From SHLJ01 sp041618535 (GTDB taxonomy: Bacteria; Bacteroidota; Bacteroidia; Flavobacteriales; Flavobacteriaceae), in assembly GCA_041618535.1 (NCBI GenBank), contig JBFKFP010000002.1, positions 1 through 54,367 on the forward strand: a stretch of DNA of 54,367 nt, written 5' to 3'. This document shows positions 1 to 7,699 of the stretch, piece after piece. Both the position numbers and the translations under genes were made by a program. The notes beneath the pieces were generated by a model that was given only the letters and a program-made list of their open reading frames with translations, did no database searches and had not been told where the DNA came from. Each line of letters starts with the position of its first letter. Position 1 is the first letter of the stretch.

Positions 1-560
1 GCAGAGACCAGGCGCTCAGCCACTTTTCGTCTGAGCATTGATAATTTTGACCGGGTCACCCCCCTGCCTTCAACATCAACCTTGACCCCCATTGAAGGGA
101 CCGCATTTACCGCATCCTCTTTTGTGATCCTACCGTCAACACCACTTCCGTTCACCTGGCTGGGGTCTATTCCTTTTTCAGCCAGTACCTTCCTGGCTGC
201 AGGACTTGGTGTTCCGCTGGCATAGGTAGATCGGGCCGGCTCGCTTTTTTGCTCTGTAGTCGATTGTGATTCCGGTTTAAACGCCTCCTTCTTGGTTTCT
301 TTCTGCTTGCCTTCAGGTTTATCGGCACTGGTATCGATCAGGCATACAACCTGACCAACCTCAACAGCATCTCCCACTTCAGCTTTGAGGGTTATGACCC
401 CGCTCTCTTCAGCGGGCAATTCCAAGGTAGCCTTATCACTGTCCACTTCAGCTATGGCCTGGTCCTTTTCCACATAGTCACCATCTTCAACAAGCCATTC
501 CGCAATTTCAACTTCGGTGATGGATTCACCCGGAGAGGGTACCTTCATCTCTAATATCAT
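1..560 (-). CDS. odhB: Dihydrolipoamide succinyltransferase (E2 of 2-oxoglutarate dehydrogenase), N-terminal part
   Basis: This is the E2 core subunit of the 2-oxoglutarate dehydrogenase complex, which passes the succinyl group from lipoate to CoA in the TCA cycle. Only the first ~186 residues are present; the gene runs off the left edge. The start ATG at 560 gives MILEMKVPSPGESITEVEI; an internal ATG at 548 (MKVPSPGES) is also possible. The lipoyl domain is clear, with the modified lysine in EVDSDKATLELP at about residues 41-52. A Ser/Thr/Glu/Lys-rich linker and then a peripheral subunit-binding domain (PSPAARKVLAEKGIDPSQV) follow, and the reading ends at the beginning of the catalytic domain. 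It lies 17 bp downstream of odhA on the same strand, so the two are probably co-transcribed. Identification is firm because of the gene pair. Confidence 0.95.
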   Translation of the reverse strand, partial: MILEMKVPSPGESITEVEIAEWLVEDGDYVEKDQAIAEVDSDKATLELPAEESGVITLKAEVGDAVEVGQVVCLIDTSADKPEGKQKETKKEAFKPESQSTTEQKSEPARSTYASGTPSPAARKVLAEKGIDPSQVNGSGVDGRITKEDAVNAVPSMGVKVDVEGRGVTRSKLSMLRRKVAERLVS

Positions 561-577
561 AACTTTGATGTTTTGTT

Positions 578-3334
578 TTAATATTGATTGTTTTTTGTTT
601 TATCGAATACATAATCGATAACTTGCTGATGCCTTCTTTTTGAACGGGTTGAACTTCCCGCAGCAGGTGCGCTGTAAGTTCTTCTGGTGGCTGCCCTGAA
701 GGTCTTGGCCTCCTCAAGGTGCATTATCAAAAAACTGTATGCACCCATATTCCTCGGTTCTTCCTGCGCCCAGACCACATCATCAGCCGATTTGTATTTC
801 GATATAATTTCCCTTATCTCTTTTACCGGAAGCGGGAATAATTGCTCTATTCTCACCAGGGCCACGTCATTTCGTTCCAGTTTCTCTCTTTCTTCCAGCA
901 AATCGTAATAAAATTTCCCGGTAACGAACACAAGAGTTTTGATATTTCCGGGATCTGAGGTTTCATCATCGATAACCATCTTAAATTGTCCGTTTGCAAA
1001 CTCATCAACAGATGAAATTACCTTAGGATGCCTGAGCAAACTCTTTGGCGTAAACACGATCAGTGGTTTTCTGAAGTTAGCCTTCATCTGCCTTCTGAGC
1101 AGGTGGAACATATTGGCCGGTGTGCTACAATCAGCCACAAACATATTGTCTTTCGCACATAGTTGAAGATAACGCTCCATCCGGGCCGAGCTATGCTCTG
1201 CTCCCTGGCCTTCATAACCATGAGGCAACAACATAACCAAACCGTTCTGGGTTTTCCATTTGTCTTCACCAGATGAAATATACTGATCCATCATGATCTG
1301 GGCCCCGTTGCTGAAATCACCAAATTGGGCTTCCCATATGGTGAGCGTTTCCGGGCTGGCCATCGCATATCCGTAATCAAACCCCACCACACCATATTCT
1401 GAAAGCAATGAGTTATAAATATCAAACCGGCCCTGATCCTGACCTATGCTATTGTGAAGGATAACCTCCTCCTCACTATCCTCAACTTTAATCACCGCAT
1501 GCCTGTGGGAAAAGGTTCCGCGCTCAACGTCCTGACCCGATATCCTAACATTATAACCCTCCTGCAACAGCGAACCATAAGCCAAATGTTCAGCCATTGA
1601 CCAATCAAGCCGGTCCTCGTCGAACATACTGCGCCTGGATTCTACCAGTTTCCTGATTTTGCGAATAAACTTCTTGTCTGATGGCAAGCTTGAAAGTACA
1701 TCCGTGATCTCCGAAAGTTTTTCACGCGGATAGGTTGTATCTACCGGCTCCATCATTTCATCTGTTCGGGCAATGATAAAATCCTCCCACTGCTTCTGCA
1801 TGAACTGGGTGATAACGGTCTTTGAAACCTTTCGGGAATCCTCGAGTTCCTCTTCCAGTTCTTCCTTATAATCCCTTTCCAGTTGTTGAACGAACTCAGA
1901 GTCAATTATCCCATCATTGATCAGTTTCTCAGCATATATATCTCTCGGATTTTTATGCTTGGCGATTATCCCGTAAAGTATGGGTTGGGTAAAGCGTGGT
2001 TCATCCCCTTCGTTATGGCCATATTTTCTATATCCCAAAAGGTCGATAAAAACATCCCGTTGGAATTTCATCCTGAAATCAAGCGCAAAAAGGGTTGCAT
2101 GCACAACGGCCTCAACATCATCAGCATTCACATGGAGGACCGGAGAGAGGGTGACCTTCCCGACATCGGTGCAATAAGTACTCGATCTTCCATCTAGATA
2201 GTTAGTGGTGAATCCGATCTGATTATTAACAACAATATGTATGGTCCCATTGGTTTTATATCCATCCAACTTAGCCATTTGAACAACCTCATAAACTATT
2301 CCCTGCCCCGCGATGGCGGCATCACCATGTACAACGATCGGCAGTACCTCGGATGCATTGTTTATATGGTCCTTATCCTGTTTTGCCCTTGAAATCCCTT
2401 CTACCACAGAGCCAACCGTTTCCAGGTGGGATGGGTTTGGGGCAATTGACAGGTTTATTTTCCGGCCTGTACCGGTTTCCCTGTGACTTGTCCATCCAAG
2501 ATGATATTTTACGTCACCATCAAAAACCTCCTGCTCGTAGTCCTTTCCGTCAAATTCACTGAAGATATCTTTTGGCGATTTTCCGAAGATGTTGGTCAGG
2601 GTATTAAGCCTTCCCCGGTGGGCCATTCCCATCACGAATTCAGTTACACCATACTTGGCGGCCCTCTCTATCAGAACATCAAGTGCCGGGATGAGGGATT
2701 CACCTCCTTCCAGAGAGAAACGCTTCTGACCCACATACTTGGTATGCAGGAAGGTTTCAAAAGAAACCGCCTTGTTGAGTTTATCAAGAATATGTTTCTT
2801 TTCCTCTACCGAAAAATTCGGATGGTTGTCATTCACGTTCAATTTACTGTGAATCCAATCTATTTCCTCCGGTTGCCTTATGTACATATATTCAACCCCG
2901 ATTGAATCGCAATATCTGGCTTCCAGGTGATTTCTTATCTCCCTCAGGGTTTGGGGCCCCAGTCCAAGGGCTTCTCCTGCATTGAAAACCGTATCCAGGT
3001 CTTCCTGTGTAAGGCCGAAGTTTTCAATATCGAGCGTCGGAGCATATTGCCGTCTTTGCCTCACCGGGTTTGTCTTGGTAAAAAGATGGCCTCTTGAGCG
3101 GTAGCCATCTATCAGTTTCAGGACCTGGAATTCCTTTTGAACTTTTTCCGGAACCTGGAAACTGACGCCTTCAACAATTTCGCCATCCATGCCATATTCC
3201 TCTGTCCCAAAGTCGTATCCCTGGAAAAATGCTCTCCAGCTGGGTTCAATCGAATCCGGATCGGTGAGATATTGCTCATACAACTCTGCAAAATAAGCCG
3301 TATGTGCGGCATTGAGAAAAGAAAATTTATCCAT
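578..3334 (-). CDS. odhA: 2-oxoglutarate dehydrogenase E1 component
   Basis: This is the thiamine-diphosphate-dependent E1 subunit that decarboxylates 2-oxoglutarate and succinylates the E2 lipoyl arm (TCA cycle, cytoplasm). The open frame reaches 3514, but the family's usual beginning (MDKFSFLNAAHTAYFAELYE) starts at 3334, giving 918 aa, a normal length. The 60 upstream codons look non-coding and contain the promoter. The early motif SWRAFFQGYDFG is the E2-binding N-terminal segment. GMAHRGRLN is near residue 236 and HGDAAIAGQG near 336, followed by VVNNQIGFTT, which are the diphosphate/Mg2+-binding parts. The C-terminal transketolase-like half includes LLPHGYEGQGAEHSSAR. It forms an operon with odhB immediately downstream. 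Confidence 0.97.
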   Translation of the reverse strand: MDKFSFLNAAHTAYFAELYEQYLTDPDSIEPSWRAFFQGYDFGTEEYGMDGEIVEGVSFQVPEKVQKEFQVLKLIDGYRSRGHLFTKTNPVRQRRQYAPTLDIENFGLTQEDLDTVFNAGEALGLGPQTLREIRNHLEARYCDSIGVEYMYIRQPEEIDWIHSKLNVNDNHPNFSVEEKKHILDKLNKAVSFETFLHTKYVGQKRFSLEGGESLIPALDVLIERAAKYGVTEFVMGMAHRGRLNTLTNIFGKSPKDIFSEFDGKDYEQEVFDGDVKYHLGWTSHRETGTGRKINLSIAPNPSHLETVGSVVEGISRAKQDKDHINNASEVLPIVVHGDAAIAGQGIVYEVVQMAKLDGYKTNGTIHIVVNNQIGFTTNYLDGRSSTYCTDVGKVTLSPVLHVNADDVEAVVHATLFALDFRMKFQRDVFIDLLGYRKYGHNEGDEPRFTQPILYGIIAKHKNPRDIYAEKLINDGIIDSEFVQQLERDYKEELEEELEDSRKVSKTVITQFMQKQWEDFIIARTDEMMEPVDTTYPREKLSEITDVLSSLPSDKKFIRKIRKLVESRRSMFDEDRLDWSMAEHLAYGSLLQEGYNVRISGQDVERGTFSHRHAVIKVEDSEEEVILHNSIGQDQGRFDIYNSLLSEYGVVGFDYGYAMASPETLTIWEAQFGDFSNGAQIMMDQYISSGEDKWKTQNGLVMLLPHGYEGQGAEHSSARMERYLQLCAKDNMFVADCSTPANMFHLLRRQMKANFRKPLIVFTPKSLLRHPKVISSVDEFANGQFKMVIDDETSDPGNIKTLVFVTGKFYYDLLEEREKLERNDVALVRIEQLFPLPVKEIREIISKYKSADDVVWAQEEPRNMGAYSFLIMHLEEAKTFRAATRRTYSAPAAGSSTRSKRRHQQVIDYVFDKTKNNQY

Positions 3335-3372
3335 AAGAATAAATGCAGGCCCTGCCTTTGAAAAATTATGTA

Positions 3373-3401
3373 CAAAAGTACAACTTTTGATAAAACTCAA
3401 A
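3373..3401 (-). promoter_or_regulatory. Predicted odhA promoter with an overlapping inverted repeat
   Basis: On the minus strand, TTTG (complement of 3398-3401) is followed after 17 nt by TACTTTTG (complement of 3373-3380). This matches the Bacteroidetes -33/-7 pattern TTTG...TAnnTTTG. The predicted start leaves a leader of about 35 nt before the odhA ATG at 3334. A perfect 7-bp inverted repeat with a 3-nt spacer, CAAAAGTacaACTTTTG (3373-3389), overlaps the -7 element and may be an operator. The promoter therefore lies inside the longest possible odhA frame, which supports the shorter start. Confidence 0.6.
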
Positions 3402-3449
3402 GGGCTTTTATTATATTTATAACGCAGTATAATCAACGACAATTCTCCT

Positions 3450-3995
3450 ATGAAAGCAGCATCTTTTCCCGTTAAATTCGTGCTTGTACTTCTCTTTTTA
3501 TCTTGTAATCCCATTGTGCGAGCACAATCAGCTCAAATATCCCAGGAAAAGGAATCAGATTTTTGGCGCCACGTTCGATTTGGAGGTGGGATTGGCCTTA
3601 GCTTTGGAGACGGATTTTTCAGCGGAACACTTGCACCGAATGCCATTTACGAGTTCAATCCGTACGTAGCCACAGGCGTTGGTTTAAACTTTACCTACAA
3701 TACCAGGCGGAATCTCTATAAAGCCACTATTCTTGGAGGCAGCCTGATTACATTATTCAATGTGTTACCCCAATTCCAGCTCTCAGCAGAATTCGAAGAA
3801 CTCAATGTGAACAGGAATTTCGATGATCGGTTCGTGTTAAATGAAGATGATAATTATTGGTATTCTGCACTCTTTCTCGGCGCAGGTTACAGGACAGGGA
3901 GAGTGACTTTTGGCATAAGGTATGACGTGCTTTATGATGAAGAGAAAAGTATTTACGCTGAACCCTGGATTCCTTTTATAAGGGTCTTTTTCTGA
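3450..3995 (+). CDS. Small outer-membrane beta-barrel protein, unknown function
   Basis: The 181-residue product has a Sec signal peptide (hydrophobic stretch at residues 8-20, predicted cleavage after VRAQ). The body is rich in alternating aromatic/polar segments and glycines (FGGGIGLSFGDGFF, FLGAGYRTGRVTFGIRYD) and ends in phenylalanine (PFIRVFF), as in small eight-stranded outer-membrane barrels. It is divergent from odhA. From general knowledge, flavobacterial proteins of this size next to odhA are often named 'alpha-ketoglutarate decarboxylase' in databases. Nothing in this sequence supports an enzyme, so the name appears to be a positional misannotation. Its role is unknown; an outer-membrane structural or sensing protein is the best guess. 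Confidence 0.8.
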   Translation: MKAASFPVKFVLVLLFLSCNPIVRAQSAQISQEKESDFWRHVRFGGGIGLSFGDGFFSGTLAPNAIYEFNPYVATGVGLNFTYNTRRNLYKATILGGSLITLFNVLPQFQLSAEFEELNVNRNFDDRFVLNEDDNYWYSALFLGAGYRTGRVTFGIRYDVLYDEEKSIYAEPWIPFIRVFF

Positions 3996-3998
3996 AAA

Positions 3999-4430
3999 TT
4001 AATTGTCGAAATAGGTCTTCGCCGACTCATATTTTTCACTGAAGGTACCTATGGTTTCCTCTGTGAAGTATTTTATCATTACCGATTTCGTTGGGAAAAC
4101 CGCATCATGAAGCGGGCATGGCCTTTCATGATTGCATCGTTCAAGGTCCAGCACACAGGTATGGATTCGTAACTCTCCGTCAATTGTTGAAACAACATCC
4201 ATCAGGTTTTTTTTTCGATTTTCTTCACTTAGATAAAAACCACCTTTCGGCCCCTTCTGGGAGGAAATAAGACCTTTTCGGGCCAATTCCTGCAGCAGTT
4301 TGGAGATGTATGGTAACGGAGCATTAACCGGCCCTGCGATCTCCTTTGCCATGATCTTGTTATTCTCATTAGAATTCAGACCTAAATAGAGGACCGCCTT
4401 AAGGGCATATTTGGAAGAGTTGGAAATCAT
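3999..4430 (-). CDS. Rrf2-family transcriptional regulator with three cysteines (IscR/NsrR type)
   Basis: This 143-aa winged-helix regulator starts MISNSSKYALKAVLYLG, the typical Rrf2 opening. The helix-turn-helix spans about residues 25-65, and the wing motif QKGPKGGFYL is present. Three cysteines, C92, C99 and C105, occur as CVLDLERCNHERPC with C-x6-C-x5-C spacing, close to the Fe-S-ligating cysteines of IscR and NsrR. It is therefore probably an Fe-S regulator sensing NO, oxygen or redox state. It is divergent from the nos genes, with a palindrome in the 118-bp gap, and is the obvious candidate regulator of nos. It converges on the barrel gene at 3450 with a 3-bp gap. Which ligand it senses cannot be told from sequence. 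Confidence 0.9.
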   Translation of the reverse strand: MISNSSKYALKAVLYLGLNSNENNKIMAKEIAGPVNAPLPYISKLLQELARKGLISSQKGPKGGFYLSEENRKKNLMDVVSTIDGELRIHTCVLDLERCNHERPCPLHDAVFPTKSVMIKYFTEETIGTFSEKYESAKTYFDN

Positions 4431-4434
4431 ATAA

Positions 4435-4442
4435 CAAAGATA
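4435..4442 (-). promoter_or_regulatory. Predicted -7 element of the Rrf2 regulator gene
   Basis: The complement reads TATCTTTG, an exact TAnnTTTG match. Its end lies only 4 nt before the ATG at 4430, so transcription would begin at or next to the start codon (leaderless or nearly so). Confidence 0.5.
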
Positions 4443-4480
4443 ATAAACTTTTTTATTAATATTTTAAGACCTTTTTATCT

Positions 4481-4495
4481 TAAATATGATATTTA
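4481..4495. promoter_or_regulatory. Palindromic operator candidate between the Rrf2 gene and the nos genes
   Basis: TAAATATgATATTTA is a perfect 7-bp-arm palindrome with a one-base centre. It lies in the divergent intergenic region, about 45 bp upstream of the transcription start expected from the -7 element at 4522-4529. It is the best candidate site for the adjacent Rrf2 protein or for a Crp/Fnr-type activator. The region is AT-rich, so chance symmetry is possible. Confidence 0.45.
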
Positions 4496-4521
4496 TCATG
4501 TTTTTCCTTGACTGCCAGCAG

Positions 4522-4529
4522 TATTTTTG
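4522..4529 (+). promoter_or_regulatory. Predicted -7 element of the nos operon
   Basis: TATTTTTG matches TAnnTTTG exactly, 19 nt before the cytochrome c start codon at 4549. No convincing TTTG -33 element lies at the right distance, which fits a promoter that needs an activator. Confidence 0.45.
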
Positions 4530-4548
4530 AGCAATAAATCTTAATAAA

Positions 4549-5052
4549 ATGAAAAGGACACTAAAACATCTGGCGCTAGCCGTGGTTTTTATTCTCCTCA
4601 GCTGCGGAGGGAATGAGGCCCAGAAGGAGGAAAAATCTGCGGTTAAATTAAAAAAGGAAAAAACAACAGTCGGCACATCTGCAGAGTCAAAAGTACTGGC
4701 TTCAGCCACGATAGACCTCACCAACAAAGGCATTGGCCCCATTAAATCATTAGATTTACCCGAAACCATCGACCAGGCTATGGTAGCCAAAGGAGAAGAG
4801 GTTTACAACAAGATGTGCCTCGCCTGCCATCGGGTTGGAAAGAAATTTATTGGTCCCCCTCCCAATGGGATAATGGAGAGACGAACCCCTGAGTGGGTCA
4901 TGAACATGATCCTTGATCCCGATGGAATGACAAGGAATGACCCCTTGGCTAAGGCGCTCCTGATCGAATTCAACGGGTCTCCAATGGCCAATCAAAACCT
5001 TACCGAGGAAGAAGCTCGTGCTATTTTAGAATATTTCAGAACATTAAAATAA
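4549..5052 (+). CDS. c-type cytochrome lipoprotein, probable electron donor of N2O reduction
   Basis: This 167-residue monoheme cytochrome c has a lipoprotein signal ending in LLSC (Cys19). A charged, low-complexity linker reaches about residue 75. The heme site is CLACH (C90, C93, H94), and the likely axial methionine is M146 in NGSPMANQNLT. The C-terminal helix EEEARAILEYFRTL is typical of class I cytochromes. It is the first gene of the nos operon, 6 bp before the fasciclin gene. NosZ needs periplasmic electrons, so a donor role is likely, but this is inferred from position. Confidence 0.9.
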   Translation: MKRTLKHLALAVVFILLSCGGNEAQKEEKSAVKLKKEKTTVGTSAESKVLASATIDLTNKGIGPIKSLDLPETIDQAMVAKGEEVYNKMCLACHRVGKKFIGPPPNGIMERRTPEWVMNMILDPDGMTRNDPLAKALLIEFNGSPMANQNLTEEEARAILEYFRTLK

Positions 5053-5058
5053 AATCCA

Positions 5059-5622
5059 ATGAAATCAAATCTCAAATGGGTGGCCTTATTTTTTACCCTA
5101 TTTCTTTTTATAGGGTGTAAAAATGAGCCTAACCCTTCACCATCAAAATCTTCCCCAAATGAAACTTCAGAAGAAAAAACTGGTCAGGCCTTTATAGAAG
5201 ATGATGAGGCAAGGCCCAATGTTCTTCAGATCGCAATTGGTTCTGCAGACCACACGACACTGGTTGCCGCCGTTCAGGCAGCCGAATTGGAAAACGCCCT
5301 GGTAAACGCCGGGCCGCTTATGGTTTTTGCTCCTACCAATGATGCATTCGCTGCGCTTCCGGAAGGAACGGTAGACAATCTGCTTAAACCGGAAAATAAA
5401 GATCAATTAGCTCATATCCTCAAACATCACGTAACTCCCGGTAATTACTCCAAAGATTTTCTCAAGAAATTTAAAAAACTCGGGCAGGCCAGCAATGGTT
5501 ATGTGACCGTGGAGGTAAAAGGAGATGACGTATTTGTTGGCGGAGCCAAAATACTTGGCAGTGTCTCTGCAGGAAACGGAATTGTCCATGTAGTTGACAA
5601 GGTCATTATACCAGAAGAATAA
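5059..5622 (+). CDS. Fasciclin (FAS1) domain lipoprotein of the nos cluster
   Basis: This 187-aa protein has a lipoprotein signal (lipobox cysteine C20 in LFIGCKNE), a Ser/Pro/Glu-rich linker, and one FAS1 domain from about residue 50 to the end. The domain is shown by MVFAPTNDAFAALPEGTV, HILKHHVTPGNYS and the closing GNGIVHVVDKVIIPE. FAS1 domains usually mediate adhesion or protein contacts and have no known enzymatic role. It sits between the cytochrome c and nosZ genes with short spacers (6 and 23 bp). The context suggests that it holds or matures the N2O-reducing complex at the membrane; that is inference. Confidence 0.88.
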   Translation: MKSNLKWVALFFTLFLFIGCKNEPNPSPSKSSPNETSEEKTGQAFIEDDEARPNVLQIAIGSADHTTLVAAVQAAELENALVNAGPLMVFAPTNDAFAALPEGTVDNLLKPENKDQLAHILKHHVTPGNYSKDFLKKFKKLGQASNGYVTVEVKGDDVFVGGAKILGSVSAGNGIVHVVDKVIIPEE

Positions 5623-5645
5623 ACAATAAAACTAAAACTATTACA

Positions 5646-7601
5646 ATGAAACATATTCTCTACCGATTCTTCGGAATCCTTTTTACAGCCATCCTAATCA
5701 GTGGTTGTAATAACTCAAGCTCTCAATCGAATGGAGCTTTGTCATCAAGCGCTGCCGACAAGGTATATGTTGCTCCAGGTGAACAGGACGAATTCTATGC
5801 CTTTCTATCCGGCGGGTATAGCGGTAACCTCACTGTCTATGGCTTACCATCAGGCAGAATGTTCAGGGAGATTCCTGTATTCTCTCAATTTCCGACTTCG
5901 GGCTACGGTTATTCTGAGGAAACAAAACCTCTTTTAAACACATCGTTTGGATTTGTTCCCTGGGATGACCTGCATCATCCAGACATTTCTCAAACAAATG
6001 GTGAGTTAGATGGTCGCTGGATTTTCGTTAACGGTAATAACACCCCCCGGATCGCAAGAATTGACCTGTCCACTTTCGAAACAGCCGAGATCATCGAAGT
6101 GCCTAACTGCGCGGGTAATCACAGCTCATCTTATGTGACAGAAAACACCGAATACGTTGTGGCAGGTACTCGATTTGCAGTGCCCGTACCGCAGCGCGAT
6201 ATGCCGATAAAGGACAAAAAAGGAAATTTCAAAGGAGCCTTAACTTTTTACAAAGTTAACCCGGACAGCGGACGCATGAATCTGGCATTTCAAGTTTTAA
6301 TGCCCGGATTTGATTATGACAAGGCTCACCCGGGACGCGGAAATTCACATGGTTGGTTTTTCTTCACAACTTATAATACAGAGGAAGCCAGTACGCTACT
6401 CGAGGTAAATGCATCACAGAATGATAAGGATTTCATCGCCGCTGTAAACTGGCAAATAATCGAGGAATTCGTTGCAAACGGTGGTGGAACTAAAATGCCA
6501 ACCGCCTATATGCATAACATATACAGCGAAGAAACCCATACCGCCACCTCAACTCAAATCAATGAAGTACTGACGGTGGATCCCACCGAAGTGCCGGGAG
6601 CGGTTTACTTTTTACCAACGCCAAAATCTCCTCACGGCTGTGATGTTGATCCAACTGGCGAGTATATAGTTGGAAGTGGTAAATTATCAGCAGATGTGAC
6701 CGTTCATTCATTCACAAAGATGATGGATGCCATAGAAAATGAAAAATTCAGTGCCGAGGCATATGGCATTCCGGTCCTGGATTTTGAGGCTATTAATGCC
6801 GGCAGTGTTAAAAGTGGTGGTCTTGGCCCATTGCATACAGAGTTTGATGCGGACGGGAATGCTTATACCACATTCTTTATCTCATCGGAGGTTGTTAAGT
6901 GGAGACTTGGAACATGGGAGGTTATCGACAGGAAGCCGACTTTTTATTCTGTTGGACATTTGATGATTCCCGGCGGTAATTCCAGGAAACCTTTCGGCAA
7001 GTATGTAGTTGCGATGAACAAAATTACAAAGGACAGATATTTGCCTACAGGACCTGAATTAGAGCATTCGGCCCAACTTTATGACATATCCGGTGACAAA
7101 ATGGAGTTGCTTTCGGATTTCCCCACCCACGGCGAACCTCATTATGCTGCGGGCTGTCCTGCCGATCTATTAGCGCCAAATGCTACCAAGATCTATAAGC
7201 TGGATGAGAATAAGCATAAGTATGTAACTCCTACTGCCGCAGACGTCAAAATTGAACGAAATGGAAACGAGGTGCATGTTTATATGGCGATGATCAGAAG
7301 TCATTTCACTCCCGATAACATCGAGGGCATCAAGGTTGGTGACAAGGTTTATTTTCACATAACTAATCAGGAACAGGATTTTGATGTGCCTCACGGGTTT
7401 GCCATAATCGGAGCCAATAATTCAGAGGTTCTGATTATGCCGGGTCAAACAAAAACATTGACATGGGAGCCAAAACAGGTTGGAGTGTGGCCGTTCTATT
7501 GTACCGATTTCTGTTCAGCTCTGCACCAGGAGATGCAGGGATATGTCAGGGTTTCACCACGAGACTCTAACATAGAGCTTAGCTGGTCCCTTGGTGATTA
7601 A
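5646..7601 (+). CDS. nosZ: Nitrous oxide reductase, clade II (Sec/lipoprotein type)
   Basis: NosZ reduces N2O to N2 in the periplasm. The 651-aa protein has an N-terminal beta-propeller and a C-terminal cupredoxin domain. All seven CuZ histidines are recognisable: DDLHHPD (H110, H111), CAGNHSSS, KSPHGCD, GPLHTEF, SVGHLM and GEPHYA. The CuA ligands are H583 (DVPHGFA), C619, C623, H627 and M630 (FYCTDFCSALHQEM), with W613 just upstream. No twin-arginine motif is present. The N-terminus is a Sec signal with a lipobox (ILISGC, C21), which places it in the clade II ('atypical') group common in Bacteroidetes and suggests membrane anchoring. A hairpin terminator follows immediately. No broken or missing residue was seen. 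Confidence 0.98.
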   Translation: MKHILYRFFGILFTAILISGCNNSSSQSNGALSSSAADKVYVAPGEQDEFYAFLSGGYSGNLTVYGLPSGRMFREIPVFSQFPTSGYGYSEETKPLLNTSFGFVPWDDLHHPDISQTNGELDGRWIFVNGNNTPRIARIDLSTFETAEIIEVPNCAGNHSSSYVTENTEYVVAGTRFAVPVPQRDMPIKDKKGNFKGALTFYKVNPDSGRMNLAFQVLMPGFDYDKAHPGRGNSHGWFFFTTYNTEEASTLLEVNASQNDKDFIAAVNWQIIEEFVANGGGTKMPTAYMHNIYSEETHTATSTQINEVLTVDPTEVPGAVYFLPTPKSPHGCDVDPTGEYIVGSGKLSADVTVHSFTKMMDAIENEKFSAEAYGIPVLDFEAINAGSVKSGGLGPLHTEFDADGNAYTTFFISSEVVKWRLGTWEVIDRKPTFYSVGHLMIPGGNSRKPFGKYVVAMNKITKDRYLPTGPELEHSAQLYDISGDKMELLSDFPTHGEPHYAAGCPADLLAPNATKIYKLDENKHKYVTPTAADVKIERNGNEVHVYMAMIRSHFTPDNIEGIKVGDKVYFHITNQEQDFDVPHGFAIIGANNSEVLIMPGQTKTLTWEPKQVGVWPFYCTDFCSALHQEMQGYVRVSPRDSNIELSWSLGD

Positions 7602-7649
7602 AATGAATTCTTGAGGAGAATTTTGTTTTAGTGTTTATTTTCCTTAATT

Positions 7650-7679
7650 GGCGAGGGTGGAAATCGCCCTCGCCTTTTT
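7650..7679 (+). terminator. Intrinsic terminator/attenuator after nosZ
   Basis: GGCGAGGG (7650-7657) pairs perfectly with CCCTCGCC (7667-7674) across a 9-nt loop, followed by TTTTT. It lies between nosZ and the accessory genes and probably limits read-through, giving much more nosZ mRNA than accessory mRNA. Confidence 0.85.
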
Positions 7680-7699
7680 AAGGCTAAAATCCTGCTGCG

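Noticed and set aside
1883..2197. 104-aa plus-strand frame inside odhA
   Set aside because: It is fully covered by odhA on the other strand, has no domain features, and has no promoter; it is a shadow frame.
2483..2905. 140-aa plus-strand frame inside odhA
   Set aside because: Antisense shadow of a strongly supported gene; no recognisable protein features.
3335..3514. N-terminal extension of odhA by 60 codons
   Set aside because: The added residues do not resemble the E1 family, the region contains a good promoter, and the family beginning lies at 3334.
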